Positions 52,215 through 60,005 of a stretch of 64,000 nt of DNA are shown here, in pieces; positions within the stretch are counted from its first letter, which is position 1; the number at the start of each line of letters is the position of its first letter. The stretch is from Palaeococcus ferrophilus DSM 13482. GTDB lineage: Archaea > Methanobacteriota_B > Thermococci > Thermococcales > Thermococcaceae. The position numbers were made by a program, and so were the translations under genes. The notes beneath the pieces are model-generated. The model was not told the origin of the DNA, did not search any database, and worked only from the letters and a program-made list of their open reading frames with translations. Where the stretch lies: assembly GCF_000966265.1 (NCBI RefSeq), contig NZ_LANF01000011.1, positions 124,001 through 188,000 on the forward strand, read 5' to 3'.

Positions 52215-53582
52215 ATGAGAAGGATATTCGGAACCTTCGGCGTGAGGGGGATAGCGAACGAGTACATAACCCCCGAGTTCGCGCTCAAGATGGGAATGGC
52301 CTTCGGGACGATGCTGAGGAGGGAAGGAAGGAAAAAACCGCTCGTCGTCGTCGGCAGGGACACGAGGGTGAGCGGCGAGATGCTGAAGGAAGCGCTCATC
52401 AGCGGGCTTTTGAGTACGGGCTGCGACGTCATAGATGTTGGCATAGCCCCAACGCCCGCCGTTCAGTGGGCGACGGCACACTTTAATGCCGACGGGGGGG
52501 CAGTCATAACGGCCTCCCACAATCCACCGGAGTACAACGGCATAAAGCTCCTCGAACCTAACGGCATGGGGCTGAAGAAGGAGCGTGAGGCAGTCGTTGA
52601 AGAAGTCTTCTTCAGTGAGGATTTTTACCGGGCCAGATGGGACGAGATAGGTGATCTGAGGAAGGAGGACGTAATAAAGCCCTACATCGAGGCGATAAAG
52701 GCGAGAGTTGACGTTGAGGCGATAAGGAAGAGGAGGCCCTTCGTCGTCGTTGACACCTCGAACGGCGCCGGCAGCTTAACCCTCCCCTACCTCTTAAGGG
52801 AGCTCGGCTGTAAGGTCGTTTCGGTAAATGCTCACCCAGACGGCCACTTCCCGGCGAGGAACCCCGAGCCCAACGAGGAGAACCTGCGGGAGTTCAAGGA
52901 GATAGTGAAGGCCCTTGGAGCGGACTTCGGCGTGGCCCAGGACGGTGACGCCGACAGGTCCGTGTTCATTGACGAGAACGGCCGCTTCATCCAGGGAGAC
53001 AGGACGTTCGCCCTCGTTGCGGATGCAGTCCTTAGGGAGAACGGGGGTGGGCTTCTCGTAACAACCATAGCGACTTCCAACCTCCTGGACGACATAGCAA
53101 AGAGGAACGGCGCGAAGGTTATGAGAACGAAGGTAGGTGATTTAATCGTTGCCCGGGCTCTCCTCGAAAACAACGGAACCATAGGCGGTGAGGAGAACGG
53201 CGGCGTTATTTTCCCGGACTTCGTGCTCGGCAGGGACGGGGCCATGACCACAGCCAAGATAGTCGAGATATTCGCTAGGAGCGGGAAGAGGTTCAGCGAG
53301 CTGATAGATGAGCTCCCGAAGTACTACCAGTTCAAGACGAAGAGGCACGTTGAGGGCGACAGGAAGGCGATAGTGGGAAAGGTGGCCGAACTCGCTGAAA
53401 AGAAGGGCTACAACGTGGACACCACGGACGGGACGAAGATACTCTTCGATGACGGCTGGGTGCTCGTGAGGGCGAGCGGAACCGAGCCGATAATCAGGAT
53501 TTTCAGCGAGGCGAAGAGCGAGGAGAAAGCCAAGGAGCACCTCGAGCTGGGGCTGGAGCTTCTGGAGAACGCCCTCCATTGA
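52215..53582 (+). CDS. manB: Phosphomannomutase / phosphoglucomutase
   Basis: 455-aa alpha-D-phosphohexomutase. The phosphoserine is Ser101 in TASHNPPEYNGI, the Mg2+ loop is DGDADR (243-248), sugar-binding GEENGG region and the phosphate-binding RASGTEP are all present. Converts mannose-6-P to mannose-1-P for ManC. ATG 52215 follows GAGGTGGCGGAA, 44 nt behind manC; a longer N-terminus upstream lacks support. Last gene of the mannosylglycerate operon. Confidence 0.93.
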   Translation: MRRIFGTFGVRGIANEYITPEFALKMGMAFGTMLRREGRKKPLVVVGRDTRVSGEMLKEALISGLLSTGCDVIDVGIAPTPAVQWATAHFNADGGAVITASHNPPEYNGIKLLEPNGMGLKKEREAVVEEVFFSEDFYRARWDEIGDLRKEDVIKPYIEAIKARVDVEAIRKRRPFVVVDTSNGAGSLTLPYLLRELGCKVVSVNAHPDGHFPARNPEPNEENLREFKEIVKALGADFGVAQDGDADRSVFIDENGRFIQGDRTFALVADAVLRENGGGLLVTTIATSNLLDDIAKRNGAKVMRTKVGDLIVARALLENNGTIGGEENGGVIFPDFVLGRDGAMTTAKIVEIFARSGKRFSELIDELPKYYQFKTKRHVEGDRKAIVGKVAELAEKKGYNVDTTDGTKILFDDGWVLVRASGTEPIIRIFSEAKSEEKAKEHLELGLELLENALH

Positions 53583-53706
53583 GGGTCTAAAGCCCCATCC
53601 ATTTCTTTTGCATCGGGGAATGGCTCCAAGGGGTTCGGGAAGAGAAAGAGCTATAAACATGAAGTTAAAGAATAAACTTTAGCGTAACTCTTATGAGGTG
53701 AAGGGG

Positions 53707-54108
53707 ATGGGACTGTTCGACAAGATTAAGAAAGAGGAGCCAAGGAAGGCAAGACCGCTTACAATAAAGAAGGACGTGAAGGGACAGCCCCCCGCAAAGG
53801 CGGAGGTCGAGGTAGTCCCTCTCGAGGAGGACGAGCTCGCAAAGCAGATAGTGAAGCCCCAGGTAAGGTACGTAAAGAAGATAATCGTCACGAGCTACTC
53901 GGACCTTGAGGCGATTTCAAGGGAGGTTCAGGAGGGCAACCTCGTAATAGCCGACCTCACCCCGCTAGAATCAAAGCCGGAAGTCGTCGAGAAGGTCTCC
54001 GAGCAGATAGTCGGAATGGTTAGGGCCCTTGACGGGAGCATCGCAAAGATATCAAAGTACGAGATAAAGCTTCTTATAACGCCGCCCGACATAAAGATAG
54101 CCAAGTGA
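53707..54108 (+). CDS. sepF: SepF-like cell division protein
   Basis: 133 aa. A short amphipathic N-terminus (MGLFDKIKKEE) suited to membrane binding, a basic linker, and a C-terminal SepF fold (VTSYSDLEAISREVQEGN, then VIADLTPLESKPE and LLITPPDI). In archaea with FtsZ, SepF tethers the Z-ring to the membrane. ATG 53707 lies behind GGTGAAGGGG. Confidence 0.87.
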   Translation: MGLFDKIKKEEPRKARPLTIKKDVKGQPPAKAEVEVVPLEEDELAKQIVKPQVRYVKKIIVTSYSDLEAISREVQEGNLVIADLTPLESKPEVVEKVSEQIVGMVRALDGSIAKISKYEIKLLITPPDIKIAK

Positions 54109-54181
54109 TTGCACCATTCCTTCTTTTCTCCGATGCTCAAATTTATAAACTACCCTTTCTCGCTATCTTTGAGGTGAGAAC

Positions 54182-54784
54182 ATGGGCGAGATTCAGGAGG
54201 TTAGACTGGGCGATTGTCCCATATGCGGCGCGAAGAACAGCCTCAAAGCGCTCCAGTTCATCCACGAGATTCCCTACTTCGGCAAGGTCATGGAGAGCAC
54301 GATAATATGCGAGAACTGCAACTACAGGAATGCGGACGTGATGGTTCTGGAGGAGAAGGAGCCGAGGCTCTACACCCTCCGCGTTGAGGAGGAGAAGGAC
54401 CTCTTCACGCGCGTCGTGAGGAGCAAGAGCGGAACGGTCGAGCTTGAGGAAGTCGGGGTAACCGTGGAGCCGGGGCCAGCGGCCCAGGGCTTCATAACCA
54501 ACGTCGAGGGGCTCATAGAGAGGGTCAAGGATGCCCTCATAACCACGCGGAACTTCAAGAGCCAGGAGGGGGACGAGGAGGCAGTCAAAAAGGTGGACGA
54601 ACTCCTTGAGTACCTTGAGGAGGTCAGGGATGGCAAAAAGCCGCTCACTGTGAGGATAATGGACCCCTTCGGCCACAGCGCCCTCATAGGGGAGAAAGTA
54701 AAGAGCAGGCTGCTCACGCAGGAGGAAATAAAGAGCCTCAGCACGGGCCCCTACGTAGTCTACGAGCCTGATCAGGAGGGGTAA
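54182..54784 (+). CDS. ZPR1-type zinc-finger protein
   Basis: 200 aa, the archaeal single-copy form of ZPR1. The zinc finger has Cys12/Cys15 (CPIC) and Cys43/Cys46 (CENC), followed by the conserved YRNADVMVLEEKEPR-like A-domain and PFGHSALIGEKV. In eukaryotes ZPR1 assists folding of eEF1A; the archaeal protein may do the same for aEF1A, which is inference. ATG 54182 lies behind GAGGTGAGAAC. Its 3' end overlaps the convergent beta-barrel gene by 13 bp. Confidence 0.85.
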   Translation: MGEIQEVRLGDCPICGAKNSLKALQFIHEIPYFGKVMESTIICENCNYRNADVMVLEEKEPRLYTLRVEEEKDLFTRVVRSKSGTVELEEVGVTVEPGPAAQGFITNVEGLIERVKDALITTRNFKSQEGDEEAVKKVDELLEYLEEVRDGKKPLTVRIMDPFGHSALIGEKVKSRLLTQEEIKSLSTGPYVVYEPDQEG

Positions 54785-55074
54785 ACCTCCAGGACTTCCC
54801 CCTCTCCTGCTTCAATCTCCCCTTCGGTTATAAGGGCCACCTCGTCACCCGGAACTGCAAAGTCAACCCTTCTTCTCTCCCGCTCTATGCTCCTCACTAG
54901 GGCCACTCCTTTCCCCTTGAGCTTGTAGCCCGGGTAGATAACTCCCTCGAGCACCTCCCCGAGGAGCGCCTTTCTACCCGGAAGCGCGAGCACCCTTGAG
55001 ACCCTGAACCTTCCCGTGGGTTTTCGGGTGGCTACCTCAATTCCTCGATTCCTCCCAAAGAGGCGGCGGAACAT
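54772..55074 (-). CDS. Small EF-Tu domain-2-like beta-barrel protein
   Basis: 100 aa. A basic N-terminus (FRRLFGRNRG) is followed by a beta-barrel like domain 2 of translation GTPases: FRVSRVLALPGRKALLGEVL, GVIYPGYKLKGKG, RRRVDFAVPGDEVAL. There is no GTPase domain. Stand-alone domain-2 proteins occur in Thermococcales without known function. ATG 55074 follows GAGGTGAAGGC. Convergent with the ZPR1 gene, whose eukaryotic relative binds an EF-1A factor, which makes the overlap curious. Confidence 0.6.
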   Translation of the reverse strand: MFRRLFGRNRGIEVATRKPTGRFRVSRVLALPGRKALLGEVLEGVIYPGYKLKGKGVALVRSIERERRRVDFAVPGDEVALITEGEIEAGEGEVLEVYPS

Positions 55075-55083
55075 GCCTTCACC

Positions 55084-55653
55084 TCATATCCTGTCGAGGA
55101 GCTTCTTTCTCTTCTCTTCATACTCCTCCTGACTTATCACTCCCATATCGTAGAGCTCCTTGAGCTTCTTGAGCTTCTCAAGCGGGTCTTCCTTCTCCAC
55201 CGTCCTTGCCCGGGGTTCAAGCCTCATTGACCTGCTCACGACCTCTCTGGGTTTGTGTATCGTCCACTCCTCACTCAGGAGGTGCTTTTTCCGCTCTATC
55301 GAAACCGGCTCCACCGCTATTTCGTTCAAAGCGTCCCTTATGGATTCTATTGCCTCACGTGCCTCAGTCTTATCCATCCTCTCGAGCTTTATCTCCTCCC
55401 CATCCTCCTTCATAATGGAGAACTCCGCGTACATCTTGCCTACCTTGACGTAAACCTGCTCCAGCTTCTCGTAGGGCACTGCCATCAGCTCGTACCTGCC
55501 GAGAATCTTCTCGTCAACGTACAGGATGCGCCTGTCCGTCACGACGAGCCACTTGGGCTTTGCCTCAAGGCTGAACTTCTTCCGTATCGCGTATAGTACC
55601 TCCTCCCCGGGGGAGAGGTTTTCAAGGATGCCCTTCGGGAGCTCAGTCTTCAT
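55084..55653 (-). CDS. PH-like domain plus SHOCT protein
   Basis: 189 aa. The N-terminal half is a bacterial-type PH/YokE fold (KWLVVTDRRILYVDEKILG). The C-terminus is a SHOCT motif (PLEKLKKLKELYDMGVISQEEYEEKRKKLL). Such proteins are cytoplasmic, peripheral, and often involved in oligomerisation; no clear role. ATG 55653 lies behind GGTGATTCCA. 9 nt separate it from the beta-barrel gene, so they form a pair. Confidence 0.72.
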   Translation of the reverse strand: MKTELPKGILENLSPGEEVLYAIRKKFSLEAKPKWLVVTDRRILYVDEKILGRYELMAVPYEKLEQVYVKVGKMYAEFSIMKEDGEEIKLERMDKTEAREAIESIRDALNEIAVEPVSIERKKHLLSEEWTIHKPREVVSRSMRLEPRARTVEKEDPLEKLKKLKELYDMGVISQEEYEEKRKKLLDRI

Positions 55654-55721
55654 TGGAATCACCAAGAAAAATTATGTCAAATAGGTATATAACCCTCCCG
55701 TAGCTGGGAAAAAGAGAGAAG

Positions 55722-58715
55722 TTAATGAGAACGTCTCCTCCAGAGGAGGAGTGGCAAAATAGCAAAGCCCGCTATTAAACCAATCCCACACGTAGGAGAG
55801 CCTTCAGTCGTGGACGTTGGTTGAGATGCTTCCGGCTCGGGTGTCTTACTTTCCTTGAGGGTTCCTGTGCTGCTCGGGGTTGGGGTCTGACTCGGTTCTT
55901 CCTTCTCGGTCTCCGTTGGGCTTTCTGTTTCAGTGCTGGTGGCTGTCTCAGGTGCCTTTTCTACGAGTACCGCCATCTTTACGGTGTCTTCAGCGCCCTT
56001 GTTGTCCCTGACGGTGAGCGTCACAGTGTAATTACCCTCACCCGCGTAGGCATGCACCGGGTTCTTATCGGTTGAGCTCGAGCCGTCGCCAAAGTCCCAG
56101 CTCCAGCCCACTATGCTTCCGTCGGGGTCGCTTGATTCGTCTCTAAAGGTTATCTCCTGCTCCGTCAGAGGGTTCTCTGGAGAGAACGTGAAGTCGGCGG
56201 TTGGAGGTTCGTTCTCCGGTCTTACGGTTATGGTTCTTGAGAAGACTGCCTTCAGACCGCCGCTGTCCGTTACGGTGAGTGTGGCCGTGTAAACCCCAGG
56301 AAGTTCGTAAACGTGGCTCGGGTTCCGCTCCTTTGAGCTACTTCCGTCCCCAAAATCCCAGAGCCACTCCACTATTCCACCGTCAGGGTCGTTCGCGCTG
56401 GATGTGAAGGACACGCTCCCCCCTGCCTTAGGCTCCTCGGGGGTGTGGGTGAAGCCCACAGATGGCTCTTCGTTGTACTGAACGTTAACGCTGGCTATGC
56501 AGGAACTGTTCGCCCCCCATGGGTCATAGACGGTTAAGGAAGGTATGTAAAGCCCCTCCGAGGTGTAGGTGTGCCTGGCGGTGGTTCCGTTGCCCTCTAT
56601 TTCCTCCCCGTCGCCGAAGTTCATAACCCACCTCAGTTCGGAGTCGGTGTCGTTCATGCCGATGTTGAACTCGACCTCCAGCGGGAACTGTCCGCTCTCG
56701 GGGGTTGCCGTAAGGGAACACTCTGGTGGGGTGTTCATTGAGAGAAAGAGGTCGTAGGTTATGGTGAATAGCCCGAGGTCTATGAGGATAGGGCTCCACT
56801 TTCTGTTCCAGTAGTAATCCCCCATGTCGCTCACCACGTAGTCGAGGACAAGGTGCCCCTCTTCCACGTCGCGGTAGATGTATCCCGTTACCGTGTATCT
56901 CTTCTCTGGCTCGCTTATCCTTCCCCTGTACTCAACGACTATCTTCGTCTCGTTGGAGAATGAAACTTCGTGGGTCGCTACACTTCCGGTCGAGTAGCTC
57001 CCCTTCACGTACTGGGTTGCCTCAACGAAGGCCCCTCCTGAGGCGACCAAACCGGCTGAGATGGTCGCCTTGAAACTGTTGGATTTTTTCTCCCAGTTGA
57101 GCTGTCTCATGAGCCTCTCGTACCTCTTGCCAACTTCACCCGCCTCCATGGTAAAGCTACCCAGCAAGGTGTTGACGTCATATCCAACCAGATTCTCCGG
57201 TCTGCTCGGGTATGTTGTTATGTCCCCTACCCTGTGTATCGGCGACTCGTACTCCAGGAAAGATACCACCGGCGGCCCCCTGGGAACCGTCACGAGTATG
57301 TACTGCTGCTCCCCGTCTATCACAGCAAGCTCTGGAGGGCCTATTATGGGGTATTCGTAAACGTCGTAGGCGGTCGTCACGTAGAGGGCCCCATCGCTCA
57401 TATCTGCGGTTATTTCGTAAGAGATTTCCTCTGTGAAGGACTCTCCTTTCTCCCTCTCAAGGGTCTGCTGTACCGTGAAGTCAAGGTTGGCCTCCAGGCT
57501 CAGGCCGACAATTCCCCCCTTCAGGCTCAGCCCCGTGCTGAGGGTGGCGTCCGAGATGGACTTAACCGAACCTTTGACAGTGTTGCTCGTTGTAGTCCTG
57601 TACTGGGAGTAAAAGAGCCCCGTCTCGTTTATCACCTCGTAGTCAACCGGAGGGGAGTTTACCACCGCTATGAGCTTCTTCTCCACGTACAGCGCACCCC
57701 TGGTTGGGGTTCCTACCTCTATGGAGTTCCCGTCGAGGTCTCCCACGGCAAGGCCGGCACCGTAGGTGAACTTCGTATCGAAGCCCTCCGGGCCGTTCAG
57801 CAGATCTCCGCCTATGTTGAAGACCCTCACCTTTCCGCTCTGGGAGGCCCAGACTATCTCTTCGGCGACGTCGGTGTTCACATCGCCAACCGCTATCCTG
57901 TCCCCCTTCTTGAAGGCCATCGTGAACTTGGCTATCTCTCCAGCCTTACCCCTGCCGAGGTCGGCGTAGAACACGTGAATTCCCCTGTTGGCAGTATCCT
58001 GGGTGGCTATCACTATCTCGTCAACACCATCGAGGTTGAGGTCTCCGGTTGCCATTTCGTCCCTCGGTTTCAGGTCGAAGTAATCGTCGGTGGAGAAGCT
58101 CAGCAGGGCGTTGCCGTACATGTCGTAAACCGTCACAAGGTTTTCGCTGTCGTCCGCGTGTATGAGTTCACCTCTTCCGTCACCGTTGAGGTCTCCTATT
58201 GCTATTGAGTCCCCGTCGGCGAACTGTTCCACCTTAAAGGAGTTGATTAGGTCTATGTTTCCGTCGTATATCTTTATCCAGTTGTTCCTGTCAGCGTGCA
58301 CTATCTCTGCCCTTCCATCCCCGTTCAGGTCTCCCACCGCTATGTCGTCTCCCACCTCGAAGTTGGTGCTTTTTCTGCTTAAGATGAGGCCGTAGAGGCT
58401 GTATACATATATCTTATCTCCGCTCCTGTCGGCGTGTACTATTTCGGCCTTTCCGTCCCCGTTGACATCTCCTGCAGCCATTTCGTCCCACTTCTGGAAG
58501 GCGCGGTCGAAACTCCTTATGAGCTCCCCGCTCTCGTCTTCGTATATATACACAACGTCCTTCCGGTCCCCTATGATTATCTCCTCGTCCTCAACCACGG
58601 TTCCGCCAGAGAGGCCCTCTATTAAGTCAGTTCTCCATGCGAAAGCCATAGGAACTGGGAATGGGATAACAAAAAGGGCCAGAAGGGCTAACCCCAGGAA
58701 ACGTCTTCTCCCCAT
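55722..58715 (-). CDS. Large secreted PKD/FG-GAP protein with CGP-CTERM-like tail (copy 2)
   Basis: 997 aa, clear paralogue of 41037-44063 with the same order: signal peptide (ending PMAFA), FG-GAP-type repeats (GDLNGDGRAEIVHAD), unassigned beta region, three PKD domains (FGDG in WDFGDGSSSKERNPSHVY), Thr/Ser/Glu-rich linker, and a tail starting SPTCGIGLIAGFAILP and ending WRRRSH. The tail has CGI instead of CGP. ATG 58715 lies behind GGAGGAATCGTT. The minus-strand TATA region (58785-58805) is AT-rich and resembles that of copy 1. Surface display is expected. Confidence 0.85.
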   Translation of the reverse strand: MGRRRFLGLALLALFVIPFPVPMAFAWRTDLIEGLSGGTVVEDEEIIIGDRKDVVYIYEDESGELIRSFDRAFQKWDEMAAGDVNGDGKAEIVHADRSGDKIYVYSLYGLILSRKSTNFEVGDDIAVGDLNGDGRAEIVHADRNNWIKIYDGNIDLINSFKVEQFADGDSIAIGDLNGDGRGELIHADDSENLVTVYDMYGNALLSFSTDDYFDLKPRDEMATGDLNLDGVDEIVIATQDTANRGIHVFYADLGRGKAGEIAKFTMAFKKGDRIAVGDVNTDVAEEIVWASQSGKVRVFNIGGDLLNGPEGFDTKFTYGAGLAVGDLDGNSIEVGTPTRGALYVEKKLIAVVNSPPVDYEVINETGLFYSQYRTTTSNTVKGSVKSISDATLSTGLSLKGGIVGLSLEANLDFTVQQTLEREKGESFTEEISYEITADMSDGALYVTTAYDVYEYPIIGPPELAVIDGEQQYILVTVPRGPPVVSFLEYESPIHRVGDITTYPSRPENLVGYDVNTLLGSFTMEAGEVGKRYERLMRQLNWEKKSNSFKATISAGLVASGGAFVEATQYVKGSYSTGSVATHEVSFSNETKIVVEYRGRISEPEKRYTVTGYIYRDVEEGHLVLDYVVSDMGDYYWNRKWSPILIDLGLFTITYDLFLSMNTPPECSLTATPESGQFPLEVEFNIGMNDTDSELRWVMNFGDGEEIEGNGTTARHTYTSEGLYIPSLTVYDPWGANSSCIASVNVQYNEEPSVGFTHTPEEPKAGGSVSFTSSANDPDGGIVEWLWDFGDGSSSKERNPSHVYELPGVYTATLTVTDSGGLKAVFSRTITVRPENEPPTADFTFSPENPLTEQEITFRDESSDPDGSIVGWSWDFGDGSSSTDKNPVHAYAGEGNYTVTLTVRDNKGAEDTVKMAVLVEKAPETATSTETESPTETEKEEPSQTPTPSSTGTLKESKTPEPEASQPTSTTEGSPTCGIGLIAGFAILPLLLWRRRSH

Positions 58716-58947
58716 AACGATTCCTCCACGCTGCAGGGGCTTGCAGAAAAGCAAACCGATGCAGTCTGGTACACCATTGTACCCGAATGTATATAATATT
58801 TATTTTTTCGAGTCTGAAAATATGCTCGGAAAACCCTACCAATGCGGAGATTACTTAAAAGCAATATGCACATACTCATTACAAAACCAAAACCCGTGCC
58901 AAAATCTTTAACTATTCCCAAATCCATTCTAATTCTCAGGTGGTGAC

Positions 58948-59739
58948 ATGGACTTTGAGAAAAAGCCGCTCATTGGAATGGTTCACCTCAAGCCCCTTCC
59001 GGGTTCCTACCTCTATGAGGGTGACTTTGACACTGTCATCGAGGCCGCCCTCAGGGACGCGAGAGTGCTGGAGGAAGCAGGCTTTGACGCCGTAATGGTG
59101 GAGAACTTTGGCGACGTGCCCTTTCCGAAGTACGTTGACAAAACCACCGTGGCCGCTTTCACCGCCGTTGCAAAGGCCATCCGGGACGAGGTTTCCCTGC
59201 CCCTCGGGATAAACGTGCTGAGGAACGACGGGATTGCTGCTTACTCCATAGCCTACGCCGTAAAGGCCAACTTCATAAGGGTGAACGTTCTCAGCGGCGT
59301 TGCCTACACTGACCAGGGGATAATAGAGGGAATCGCTCACGAGCTGGGGATGCTGAGGAAGAGGCTTCCCTCGAAGATAAAGGTCTTAGCGGATGTCCAC
59401 GTCAAGCACGCCGTCCACTTCGGTGATTTCGAGGACTCCATAAGGGACACGGTGGAGAGGGGCCTTGCCGATGCGGTTGTCATCAGCGGGAAGGCAACGG
59501 GGAAGCCCGTGAACGTTGAGAAGCTCGCGCTGGCGAAGAGAACCTCTCCCGTGCCGGTGATAGTGGGCTCTGGAACGAGCTACGACAACCTCCCTGGCCT
59601 CTGGAAGTATGCCGACGGCTTCATAGTGGGCACGTGGACAAAGCGCGAGGGGAAGGTGGAGAACGAAGTCTCCCCGGAACGGGCGAGGCGGCTCGTTGAG
59701 CTTGCGAAAAATCTTCGGGCCGGGGTATTTTTGGGTTGA
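58948..59739 (+). CDS. BtpA-family TIM-barrel protein
   Basis: 263 aa. The BtpA family is recognised by PLIGMVHLKPLPGS, DAVMVENFGDVPF, VSLPLGINVLRNDG, IKVLADVHVKHAVH and VIVGSGTSYDN. Cyanobacterial BtpA is linked to photosystem I, but archaeal members have no photosystem and may be phosphosugar- or nucleoside-related enzymes. ATG 58948 follows CAGGTGGTGAC. Monocistronic; the divergent neighbour is copy 2 of the CGP-CTERM protein. Confidence 0.85.
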   Translation: MDFEKKPLIGMVHLKPLPGSYLYEGDFDTVIEAALRDARVLEEAGFDAVMVENFGDVPFPKYVDKTTVAAFTAVAKAIRDEVSLPLGINVLRNDGIAAYSIAYAVKANFIRVNVLSGVAYTDQGIIEGIAHELGMLRKRLPSKIKVLADVHVKHAVHFGDFEDSIRDTVERGLADAVVISGKATGKPVNVEKLALAKRTSPVPVIVGSGTSYDNLPGLWKYADGFIVGTWTKREGKVENEVSPERARRLVELAKNLRAGVFLG

Positions 59740-59763
59740 TTTACTTTTGTTCGAATTTTCTTT

Positions 59764-59779
59764 TCCGAAAGTCTTATTA
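59764..59779 (+). promoter_or_regulatory. Promoter of the terminal secreted-protein cluster
   Basis: CCGAAAG (BRE) plus TCTTATTA (TATA) ends about 32 nt before the ATG at 59811, which fits a leaderless or near-leaderless transcript for the first mini-protein. Confidence 0.45.
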
Positions 59780-59810
59780 CCCTAAAATGCGTAATTTGCC
59801 GATAAGAAAA

Positions 59811-60005
59811 ATGCAAAGCCTGTCTCGCTTTTCTTTTCTGCGAGAGGGTTTTGCTCCGGAAGTGAAGAATTTGCCCTCAAACCTAGCCGAATTTAATGTA
59901 TTCGGTCCACTCCTTGGGGCTATCCTGCTCATTGTGTTAGGGATTATTGACCTTTTCGTTGTCCTCCACTTTTGGAGGTTCATCAGAAGGAGGAATGTCG
60001 TGTGA
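59811..60005 (+). CDS. 64-aa membrane mini-protein with FGPLLG motif (copy 1)
   Basis: Basic N-terminus, then EFNVFGPLLGAILLIVLGII leading into one membrane helix and ending FWRFIRRR. ATG 59811 matches the promoter position; longer readings to 59736 start inside the promoter. The stop overlaps the start of the next gene (GTGTGA). A second copy of the FGPLLG helix occurs at 63763-63888, each directly linked to a large secreted or unknown protein, so it may be an accessory subunit. Confidence 0.55.
   Translation: MQSLSRFSFLREGFAPEVKNLPSNLAEFNVFGPLLGAILLIVLGIIDLFVVLHFWRFIRRRNVV

Noticed and set aside
57234-58208. 324-codon plus-strand frame opposite the second CGP-CTERM protein
   Set aside because: Antisense to a gene with clear domains; the translation has no recognisable features.
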